Source: Rhyacophila brunnea (Eukaryota; Arthropoda; Insecta; Trichoptera; Rhyacophilidae). Taken from it: 64,000 nt of DNA. Both the position numbers and the translations under genes were made by a program. Positions 28,101 to 40,100 of the stretch are shown here, piece after piece. The stretch is from positions 124,001 to 188,000 of the forward strand of contig JAGYXB010001065.1 of the NCBI GenBank assembly GCA_022495005.1, read 5' to 3'. The notes below the pieces were generated by a model. That model had not been told where the DNA came from, did not search any database, and saw only the letters and a program-made list of their open reading frames with translations. Numbering within the stretch: the first letter of the stretch is position 1; every line of letters starts with the position of its first letter.

Positions 28101-31100
28101 GACCCACTCTCAAGCCGGCTTCTTACTAAGGAATTATAAAGAATTTTTAATACAGTAACATCCGAAAAGACCCGGGAAGTACGCAAGACGAAGCCCAACA
28201 TTCGTAGCGCCTTTACTTGTATTCATCAACATAAAATGTAGCTATACAGGTTGATTGTAATCAAGACGTACTTTTCTGACATTTCGCGAATACCTACAGT
28301 TCCAGATATTAAATCTAATAGGGTACACATTTCTGTTGAACGTGACAAAAAAATACTTTTCATACATTTTTATAAATTTCTATGCCTAAAATGTATGGAG
28401 AAGTTTTAAAATTTTGGTGGCGTATAACAGAAAGAGTATGACAGAGCTAGTGCTTGTCTCGCAATTATTTCAGTCTGGTGCTTTTTCTTTTCCTTCTGTT
28501 GTTTTTGTATCTCTCCATACTTTTATCTGCGCTAGTTTTGCGTATTCAGACATATCACATACTTTTTTAATCTTTATTATATAGTCAGGTTATTTTCTAT
28601 ATTTTTTAATGAAAATATTTTTGTTTTTCATACGAACAGACAAAATAAAACTTTTTATAATCTATGAAGAACTAAACACACAATGTAAACCCAACTTTAT
28701 GCATTCCATTTCGTTACTTTTACATTCCACATATATGTTACCACCAATATAGTTTCGGAGTGGAAGTAACGGATTCTGTTTCAGAAGTGGTTGAAGCCAA
28801 AATTTAGCTTAGTTTTATTGTTAAACCTGCGATATGTTTTATTATATCTGTGGTATGAAAGATAAGCTCCATATGTATAGTATGTGAAATGGAAATATGT
28901 GATTTCTTACCTTACAAATCGTGGTAACAGTAGTGGAACTTCTTAAATGACCAACCCAGAAAGCAACCTGTTCCGATAGCGATACCGACACACACCAACA
29001 ATTTAAATTGTAAATGGCGATCAGTGTTATACAAAAGTGTTGCTACATTAAAAAAATACATATTTATAGTGGAAATTTTTCGCCTTCATGCTAAAATCAT
29101 GGTAACGGAATGTGGAATTCCACTTTTTCAAATATCCTGGAACACACTTTAAACGTGATTTTTTTCAATATTGGTCAAAATTTACGGAAAAACTGTATAT
29201 TTTCCAAAAATATATAATGTAAGCTGTTGAAGACACTATGAATTTAATTTTACACACTCAAAATTAATGACGAAATCAGACTTTGTTTATTTGAATTTAG
29301 GAGTGGGACATGGTAAAAACACACTACCTTTCGATCTAAATAATCAATTAAAAATATATACAGGTCAGACAGTTGTATTTAACTGATCGAATAAAGTAAA
29401 TTAATAAATTTGCATGTTAAAAATACATAACTTTCTAATATTCTATAATATAATAACTATGAAAAAATCAATCAAAGTCATGGGACATGCCAAAAATGCA
29501 ATGTACAAACTTTGGCGAAAATGCCCTTATACGATTTACTCTAAATGCCTGTCTCGATAAGTTGTACTATGATAATGTTCCTAGAAATAACGTAATTTTA
29601 TTTTTTATTACACGTAATTTTATAAAGAACTTTTTATATACAATGTTTTTAAATTTTCTTTTGAATCATATAAACTTGACTTGACTAGCTTAAACGATCA
29701 AAAAAATTTTGATAGAAATAATACTGAAATGTCATTTTGACACTCATATTGATTTCCATAGTAACGCACGTATATATTAATAATTTCCTAGCAACTAATA
29801 ATAGTGGATTGGATTACGGATTTCTTCCGAAATAACTTTTCATACAAAACAGAATTAACTGAAAATGAATTCAATTCTGCTTAAAGATGGCTAAAAGTAT
29901 TAAAAGAATGCATTGGCATCGTGTTCTGATATATTCTAAAAGTTTCAAATGTCTAGCTAGTCGGGAAGTTAATTAAAAATCGATTGCAAGATTTGTACCG
30001 GAGAAACAACCACCGAACAAATAAGAATACGACCTAATAAAAACGTTGTAAAAAAATACATACCACAGGGCGTCTTGCGAAATTTAGTTCCGCCACTGGC
30101 GCTGCACCTTAAAGTTATATTGCGCAACTATTGGAGAAACTTTCCACTTCAAGTAATGAACAAAACTTCGACGTTAGTAATTACTAAAGTTTAGAAAGGC
30201 TCGCCTTACAATTATTTACACCATGTCATTCAAATTTATGTATCAAGATATTATAATATTAAAAAATGCATTCCAGAAAATAATTTTTAATACCTGGATC
30301 TTAGGATTGGTATATTATAACCTCTTTCAAATCCCGATAACGGGAGACTTGTTAAAAACAAATATAATTTTATTTGATTTTTTTTCTCTTCCGATCACGC
30401 AACTTTGACGAATTTCTTTTTTTAAAATAAATCCCAAGTAAATTATGAATCAATGTACCTAAGTGGATGTCATTTTTCAGATTTTTGGAATATTGTACGC
30501 ATAATTTACTAAGAATACAACAATTTTATGGGTAAACAAAGATATTTTATTTGAGATGAAAATCAAAGTGAACGGTTATCCCGGAATTCAAATTTCAAAA
30601 ACATTTATCCTTTTTCAGTTTTCATAAAATCTGACTTTGATGCCACTTTTTTAGTACTTAACTATTGGCGACTATATTTATACTAAATTGGCGATGTGTA
30701 CGTTTGGATGAAAATTAATGAAGTATCTAAATTTAGTTCATATTATTAGAGAGGCTGTGTCCTGGAAATCGGGACTAATTTTATAAATGTCATACAAATT
30801 TTGAGTGCTTTCAATATTTAATAATATTATTGATTTGTATTTGATGTCCGCGGGATGGAAGGAAATAAAATTCTACGAAGAACTAAACTATTAATATCGA
30901 ATGGAAAAAATTGGCTATTTTATTTTTATTGGTTATTTGCTTAAAATAACCAAAACCGTTACAGAGGATCTTTTCAAGTGATCCAACGTTTATGCTGAAT
31001 TATTAAAAATGATGCTATAACCTACTGTCACATACTTGATAAAACTGTATGTACATATGTACGAAAAACGTGCCTAAAAGCAATACTTATTCATAAATAG

Positions 31101-34100
31101 CGAATATCCAGAGCTCATATTTAGTGCTCGAAATGGAAAATTTAATAAACCAGTCCGCTTTATAATTTTAGAATTTTCCATAAATTCAACATATCTGATA
31201 TATTATATAATTTGAAAATACCTCAGATATGATTGCCACTACGAAAATCTTTTTGAAAAAAATACGACATTCAGCGGGATTCAAACCCGCGCCCTTGGGA
31301 TCTGCGCCTATATGGTCTACCAACTAAGCTATGTGCGTCCTATCTAATTACGACGAGATCAACTAGTAGTTTTTTTACAATAGTCTCCAGAGCGCTTTTT
31401 AAATTGTGTTAATTTTTTGACAGTCGGCTTTTGTATTTTAAATCAAAGTATTAATATTACCTTAATTACTAACCGGTATCAGGATCTCTCCAAATTTTAG
31501 TAATACTTTATAAAACCATATTTTTTATTCAGTGAACAATTCACAAGATTTTATAATGTAATGTTCTTTTGATGAACATACATAATAACACTTTAGAGAA
31601 ATATATAACCAATAGATTTTTTTTAAATACGATGCCCAGGGGGATTCAACCCCGCGCCCGTTAAATAAAGAAATAGCTTTCAACAACAGTTCTTAAAACA
31701 AGTGTGTTAGATTTTTTTTGTTATATTGCATACGTAGCTCAGACAGTTCAATTATATTTTCTATGAGACGGAACAAGATTTTATATACCGGAACAGCGCT
31801 CTAGTTCATTATGAGCCCTCTTATTAGTCAAAGCACTTTGTAAAATAAAACTTTAATGAAAAAACCTTGAAACAGAGGAAATAGCTACCCGCGCGCAAAT
31901 GAATTGGTAGGATGAAAAAACGTTGTAGGCTCTAATAGTGAATTAATATATTATTACTGAAATCAATTGCAAAAAATATGCTTCTTACAGGAAGAAGTAT
32001 TTATTATGCACAAATATGTATATCAGAAGCACCATCATACGACAAAAATATTTATTGTAATTATTGACATTCTATAAAAATACCCTTTTGATAAGATGTT
32101 TTTTTCTGGTGGCCCTAATATGTATTAGATTATCTCGGGGGTTCTTTGAGCGTAAAATCGACCCCGTGAATACTGAATAGAATTTTCTGGGAATAATTTA
32201 TACATAATGTTTATCATAATGATATTAATAGACCTAATTTAAAACATCGGAATATTGAAACAGAATCAGCTGTAGTTTCAACACCAGCTTAACTTCGCAA
32301 CGTAACTTTGGTGTAAATATGAATAATATTTGAACGCAGCACATCTATTCTATACACAAGACTGCTATCATCCGCTACCGGCGGCTAACGAGGGTAGTTT
32401 TTCATATTTTTGTATTGATGTATTAGCATTTTACAACGTTTTTATTAGGCCGTATTCTTATTTGTCCGCTGGTTGTTTACCCAGGAAAAATCTTGCAATC
32501 GATTTTTAACTAACTTTCCGACTAGCTAGACATTTGCAACTTTTAGAATATATCAGAACACGATGCCAATGCGTTTTAAATACAGTCATCTCTAAGTAGA
32601 ATTGAATTCATTTTCAGTTAATTCTGTTTTGTATGAAAAGTTATTTCGGAAGAAATCCGTAATCCAATCCACTATTATTGGTTGCTAAATGGGTGGTCCT
32701 GGCAACAAATTTATTAATATATACGTGCGTTACTATAGGAATCAATATAAAATGTCAAAATGACATTTCAGTATTCTATATTTATTCAGTATTTCTATCA
32801 AGTACAATTTTTTTTGATCGTTTAAGCTAGTCAAGTCAAGTTTATATGATTCAACAGAAAATTTAAAAACGTTGTATATAAAAAGTTCTTTTTATCTTGT
32901 AATTATTTACAATAAGTTAGTTTTAATTGTTACAATAAGTGATATGTTTTAACAGCACCTCTCTTGGCTGTGCTAATTTATAGACAGTTTTGACTGTTTA
33001 GACGGCTAACTTATTGTAACAATTATAATACCTCAATACAAACATATGATAAACTACCCTCGATAGCCGCCGATAGCAGTCTTATGAATAGAATAGATGC
33101 GCAGGTATTGAATTAATTTGTTGATATGAGACAATTTATTTTCATGTTAGGAATTATAAATTCTCGTATAATCCACTATAATTTTACGTTATGGAGTTGT
33201 CTTGTGAATGTGGCATATTATGTCACAAATAAATTTAAAAAAATGTATTCACAATATCTACTTGGCGGAGTATATGGGTCTCTAAGCAACGGCGGTTATA
33301 TTATTAAACACAGATTTTTTGTATGTAGGTATTGCTTATTACCCATTTGCCTAACGTATTAGATCCTTGGCCTGGATCAAACGCACATTGAAAAACAACA
33401 ATTGATTTTTGTTCAAAAAACGAGCTGAACACACTCGCGGTTTCAAAGAAGGGTACTTCAGTACTACTCTGCCATAAAGACAGTTATAGATTAAGTTTCT
33501 TGTAAAAAAAATGCTAGTAGTACCTATTACATACACCGCACAAGTTGATAACTTTGTAGTTGTAATTAATAATTAGTACGAATAATCATGACGTCGTTCA
33601 TCTTCTTCATAGGTCTGATGGTATGGTCGGCTATAACTACTGGCAAGGGACTTTCCCGTGAAGATGTTCCGAGTATATTTGCCAGATCAAGATTCAACAG
33701 GAAGTACAGCTCTTTCAGCTGGGCGGAAGACGAGACGGCTGCAGAGGTATGTAGTTTAATATTTAACGCCTTCAATTTATAATTTGTAAAGTTCAATATA
33801 TAATTGAATATTCTTTTGATTTAGATTTTTATTTATATATATTATATATTATATAATAGAGAAAATATAGTTATTCTACATTACAGATAGAGAAAAATGC
33901 TTTTGTAGTAGATTAGAAAATATAATAAAAAAAATACCATATGTATCCACAAGAGTAAATAATTAAAAAAAAATAAGTTTTATAATTTTTTATAGATCGC
34001 TTTCTCAAATTTGAATATGACTACTTTAAAATATAAAAAAAACTAAGTGAATTGACTTTTTTTACTTGAAAATGGGAGCTGAACTGCGATAGCTTTGTCG

Positions 34101-37100
34101 GAAATCCGAGGATATTTTTTATTAACCGAAATCCAGAAAATAGCCAATGGAACATCGGCGAACTTCAGTTTTAGCGTCCCGTAGTAGTACTGATGAAATT
34201 TCTTTTGCAGCAAATGTTTTTGAGACGGATCCAAAATTAATTGCTTGTTTTCAATGGTGGTTTGGTAGTTCCTTTGGAACATTTGTAGAAATCCTTGTCT
34301 TAACTCCTTCTGCCAAAGTTCCATTTTATTTTTGACTCCTAATTTATCAGAGCACGTCAATATATTTTCATTCTGACCTTTATTGTTTTATTAAGTTCGT
34401 GCAGGTGCTCAAAATACAGCCATGTACGAAAATTTGGCTATTGCACCGCGGCACACCTAGCATCGTCTCACGGCACACCGGTTGCGGAGCACTGTTATAA
34501 ACGATTTTTTAAAGTTTAAAACCTCCTCTTGCATTGTTGTTGGTTTATTTATGCTTGACATAATAAGTTTTTTTAATACATAATGACATAATAAGTCAAT
34601 TTTCTGCATAAATGACAACGTATATAAGATTTATCTCGATACGCGATTTTATTTTGCCATATAATGAGATAATATTAAAACTTTGAACATTGATGGGAAA
34701 CTTTTGAATTTATATGTATGTATTTATTAAATACGAAATCGATATTGTTGTACTTAAATCGACTTAATTAATTTAAGTGATCCAACTAGTATTAAATGAC
34801 CCAACTCATAATTATTCTTAGTGTGTAGACATAATTATTAATAGTAGTTTATAGCAGGGCTTCGAATCGTTATTTTTTTTCGTTTCGGTGTTCGTCCCGG
34901 TTCAAGTAAAAAGAAATATATCGCTTCGGTTCTGGTTTTCGTTCCGAAACATTTAACGGTTTTTCGGTTTTCGGTTCAGCTCCGATTGCTAAATTTTTAA
35001 TTTTCTAATTTGTATTAAAAACATATTTTCTACTATAATTTAGAACATTTATTTTTATGGTACTTGTATGATAGCCCGGCACCACGCTTCAAAACCAATA
35101 GTTATGCTGCACCGCTCGGCCGTGACTATATATTTTTTTAAATGATAACATTATAAATTATGAGAATTATGTCGATATGCGTCACGACAACTGAAGTGAG
35201 GAGTAAGATCATGTTAACGCGCGTGCTTGAACATGTACCAAACCGAAAAAAACGATATTTTTTTCCGGTTCGGTTCCGGTTTTTCGTTCCGACAAATATA
35301 ACGGGTTTTTCGATTTTCAGTTTCGGTTCAGTTCCGGTTCGAAGCCCTAGTTTGTAGACAGGGTGTTGATTTGACATTCTCAGGTTGGTCCAATCATCAT
35401 GCTGGCTGCGAGATCCAACTTTATATTCGGGTTAAATTCATAGAAGCTTTTACTTTATTTCGTCATCATCATTAGTAGTAGCTGGGTCGATCCACTGCTG
35501 AATAAAGACCTCCCTTAACTCTCTTTACTCTTCTTGGTGTCTATGTTCCTATCTATGGTTATGCTTTATGTTCATGTGGTCGTTTAGTAATCCCTGGGCA
35601 CTGTTGTATGATGGCACTTGTCTAGTGGTTGTCTACTCGCGTAGCGACATGTCCAGCCCATTGTTATTTCCATTAGTGATCTTCTCATCATGCATTATTA
35701 AGTGCTCCCTTATTAGTTGGTTTCTTTTGTGTTCTTTCCGCGTAATGACTAAAATGCATATTTCCATTTTACGTTGCGATTTTTGTAATTTTTGGATGAT
35801 TTCTCTTTCACAAAGAGTCCGTTTCACACTAATATTTGAGCACGAGTAGCATACATTGGTCAAACACTTTACACTTAACACACAATGGGAAGTCACTTTT
35901 GAAGATACTATTCAGGCACCCAAAGTGACATAAAGTCCAGTTTGGTTACGCAAGCAATCTCTATTTAGTTTGTTTAATAACTATTAGCAAGCCCACTATA
36001 GTAATGACGTGTGGACTTATTACACCGTTGGCTTAGAGCTGCCTGGTGAATACGTATTGTGTACGGTCACTTCCAATTGACTATACGGGTTAATGGATCC
36101 TAATATAGTAGCATTAGCCGCATAGTTGAGTGCGGACGATGTCGATAATTCCGACACGTTTTGTGTCGGCTGCTCCTTGTTGTACTTGCATTTTCTCAAT
36201 CAGCGCTTCACAAAGTATTCTACTTATCTCATTTTATTCTTCACGCATATAATGCATTAAGTATCAGTATTTTAGTATATTCAAATCGTTTTTCAAAACT
36301 TCCAACTTATTTCCTTTCGCACAAATTTGTATATTATATTTTCACGAAATTAGATATATTGATGACAAAATAGGAGAGAGAGATAGACATCATTATTATT
36401 ATCTATTACAGAAAATAAAAATATCCTTGAAAGTATAAACTAAAGGTAAGTATGGTGTTTATTTTTTCTTATAGAATTGTACCACGGCCACCCGAGAACG
36501 AGGCCAAGCCGACGACTCCAGACGCCATGGAGAAAAACTGCGTGAAATTTCGGAATTGGCAGCTAGTTTAAGTAAGTTTTTTTTTTTTTAATCATTATTG
36601 CTATTTTATGTTTGAATATTATTAGTCATACGTCACGTATACTTAGATGGATAATCTAAGAATTTGAGCAATTAGTTTTCATCTGGTTTCTACATATTTA
36701 TACTAGTACTTTTTACGCTACCTACTTTGAGAAATGATGCTTCTGAGTGCATTAATTTGTAATATCCATAAGTTTCCATTTCTCGATATCGGGATTAGTA
36801 TTCCCATTCTCAATTCCGGTTTTTCGAAATTTATAAATAACTTTATTCCATGTTTTCTAATACAAATCAATCACGTAAAAATCTTCATGGTTAGATTATT
36901 TTGATATTGCAGGTATATCAAAAGTTTAATTGATTTTAGAAGTTTGTTTACGATCTCAAAAATTTGCACATATCCATGTCATAATTTTCTATTAAAGAAA
37001 CTATTTTTAATATAATCGTTTATTAATAATACATTCGAATACGTACAATAAATGATATTAGAATTTTATTGCAAATAAGTTTTATACTATTTTATTTGAA

Positions 37101-40100
37101 TGAAGAATATAAAAAAGTGTAATTTACAGGTAATAAATTTATATAAGTGCTGTATATTTTTATATGGATTTACTGAAGAACTAGCCCTTTTATTTAAATC
37201 AGCGGACCCAAACCAGTGGTCCGTGAGAGAATTTTGGTGGTTCGTAGAGTAATTTGAATATATTTGCAATTTTCGTATTTATTAAAAAGTTTCAGTATAT
37301 TCTAATAATATTTTTTTTTGCAATTTTAGTCTCATTACGTCGTCAGTAATTAATTGTGTAATTAATCTTTTATGCACCTCTATGTCGACGTAGAATTAAT
37401 ATTAATTTAATAATTGTATTAATTATTTTTTGATAAAATAAAATTTAAAATTTTCGCATTTTTTTGCATTTTTCTATTGAGTATTTGTGTTAATAAGTTT
37501 ATTTATTATAATTCTTTTATCATTATATTGACATATCTAATTTTTAACAAGTGCGGGAAAAATACGTGGTAGTGGTACGCGGGATTCAAGATTTTGAGTT
37601 TAGTGGTCCGCGAGGTCTAAAAGGTTGTTAACCGCTGATTTAAATGATTCTTCTTTGTATCACAACACTATTATTTTATGGTTCAATCCTGGAGTTTTGA
37701 GATCAATTAATAAATCGTGCGGAATTAGTGCATAGTGTCCACACATCGGGTATACTCGCTCAGAATGCGGCCTTACATCCCTATTTGCAGGCCCACGACG
37801 TCGCTATTATGACATCGCTAGACTTACAAACTTCATAACTCTGGTGATGGTGCAATTGTTTCATAATATAATTATTGTCTTTTTAACAGATTGCACGGTG
37901 TCTCAACTGGCTATCGCGTGGTGTTTGAAGAACGAGTCAGTGCACTGTCTGCTGTTAGGAGCTGTCACCGTCGAACAGCTGTACGAAAATATTCACGCAT
38001 TACAGGTAGGATAATTATTAATTTCACTAATTTTAGTTCCAATCAATTCAGTAGTCATATGGCAGAAGGACCATCTGTCATTTTCGAGAATGTCCAGGAG
38101 AGCAAAAATAAGATTTCAATTTAATCTAGTAAACAAAATAATTGAGTGATATACATAAAATTTTAGTATTGTTAATCCTATTGGGGTGTTATTTGTTTAG
38201 TTTAAGGAAAAAAATAATCATATTCGGTTTAACCGAGATATTTGACAATACATTGCAAATGGCCTCTTTTGCCATCAAAATGTTATTGCAATTTTGTCAG
38301 ATGTCTGATTTTGTCTTATTCAGATTGGGAGTAAAAAAAATATTTTTTGCCATCATTGTGAGATTGTGTATTTAAACCGATATTTTTAGGTTGTAGAATA
38401 TATCTATACCAGTGGTTCTCATATGCGGCCATAGTAGCTGCATAAGCCCACCAGAGGACACCATATTTTCAATTCCAAGCTATACTAAATATTGTTCATA
38501 AGATGCATATTATTTGATGGTCCGCATGTGATGTATAACGTGCCATCTGTAAAAATCCTCAGAAGTTTCTATGGCAGAAGTGCCAACTGGCATATAGTAC
38601 GTTATTTTTTTACATTTTCAGATGGCTCTTTCGGCATTTTTAGTATTTGTAGTGCACTTGCGGATGTGTCCTTGTGCGGTATTGAAGATTAATGCATTTT
38701 AAAGCCTTTGTAGAACTTTGCAGATGGTCCCTTCTGCCATATGACTACCGCCATAATTTGTGCTTTAGGACCATTTTCAGTTTAAGTTTGTACAATTTTT
38801 GAGGTATGCGTGTGACATTGAAATCATCAGCCGCTAAAAGGCTTTCAGGAAGAATTTGAGTATTCAGCGTGAATATTTAAAGAACCAAATATTGTATTTA
38901 ATTCGCCAAATCAATACCACTATAAAAGTAACAACAGTTGATAAGTTTGTCTACCTCAGACGACATTTCAATACTAACAAAAATGGATAAATGTTAATTG
39001 TACGTTTTACACGCTGCCGTGGTACATTTCATCGTGAGCAGCTGTCTTATCGGAAATATAATATATGACCGTGTAGAATTGAGATAAAAAAATGACACGT
39101 TGTTCGTGGTCATTACAGAAATTTATGTTTCAATATTAATAGATTCAATACGAACATTTATTTGATATTTTATAGGTACTATTTGTTATTTCTAATTTAA
39201 TTACCCAACCATTTTTTTTAATCTTTTCCTTGTATTCCGGTGGTTTTATTACGTATTTTGAAGTGTTTTATTTGACATGAATTTAAACTAAATAATTAAC
39301 AGTCATCTATTTCCGATACAACATATGACGGTGAACTGCAACATTGCCATATTATATGTAACGTAAACAATTCCGGAAACGAATAAAAATATTGGCGGCG
39401 AAACTTAAAGAAGCATCATAAGCGTTAACAGGTGCTATAATGGTCCATATGGATTATCCAGAAGTGCAAAGGTTCGCTTATATAAAATATTGTTAAAATC
39501 AGTGCTTATTGTGCGCTATGGTTTAGAGACGTGGAAATTAACCGTCAAAGATTCTCTAAAGCTACAGAAGTTTGAGAGTAGAATCTTTGTAAAGACATTT
39601 GACCCCTTTTGCGAATATATCAAAATCCTACGTATGCAATGGTGTGACCATCTGCCACGTACGAATGAAAAATAAGGAAATGAGGAGTCTGGGAAGAAGA
39701 AGAAAAACAAGTTACCGAAGTTCTCTTCTTTTATTGAAAAACAAAACGAGTATATCGGAAATAACGTGGAAAGACCACAAAAGAAACCAATTGCTAAAGA
39801 AGCCGACAAGAATTCTCAATGTGATAGAGGTAGCTAAGCAGATGAAATAGCAATGAAATGGTCGCATTGGTCAGCGAGTGGACAATCATTAGCTAAATGC
39901 TATCATATTGTTATAACCAAGGGGCTCTAAGGCTTCGGGCACATAAGCAGGTGCCTTGCTTGGTGGCTATATGCTAGGTGACATATTCTAGTGAACGAGC
40001 GTACACTATTCTATCGCAATGGCCACACTGCACGCTTCGCGCCTCGGTACGTCATTATGAGCTACGAGTACCTCGTGAGTCTCCCGGCGAACAAACGTGT

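Larger units (their letters stand above)
25897..29526. mobile_element. 3.6-kb inverted-repeat transposon, TTAT target duplication
   Basis: An exact 25-bp inverted repeat, GGGCATTTTCGCCAAAGTTT..., at 25897-25921 and 29502-29526 is flanked on both sides by TTAT. Inside both ends are repeated GGTAACGGA-type words, often with a nearby GGAATGG/CATTCCA: 26242-26260, 26443-26465, 28706-28725, 28765-28775 and 29099-29110. They look like subterminal transposase-binding sites. No transposase ORF remains; a pogo-like MITE and a LINE fragment are nested in it. The superfamily is not identifiable by eye; GGG termini and a 4-bp duplication would fit a Sola- or piggyBac-like group, but that is a guess. Confidence 0.75.
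33747..36474. other. Hk intron 8
   Basis: 2.7-kb intron with a truncated hAT transposase (34043-34494), a hAT MITE (34855-35349) and an RTE-like LINE end (35448-35900). The stretch 35900-36470 has no recognisable content. Confidence 0.7.

Noticed and set aside
31273..31340. Functional tRNA gene on the minus strand
   Set aside because: A- and B-boxes are good, but the block is internal to a dispersed repeat and the acceptor arm does not close.
35138..35377. ORFs across the GGTTCGG-rich stretch
   Set aside because: Translation of low-complexity MITE sequence on both strands.
38409..38420. CAGTGGTTCTCA as a hAT start
   Set aside because: It lies inside the 38054-38745 TIR element and no partner end or 8-bp duplication could be found.
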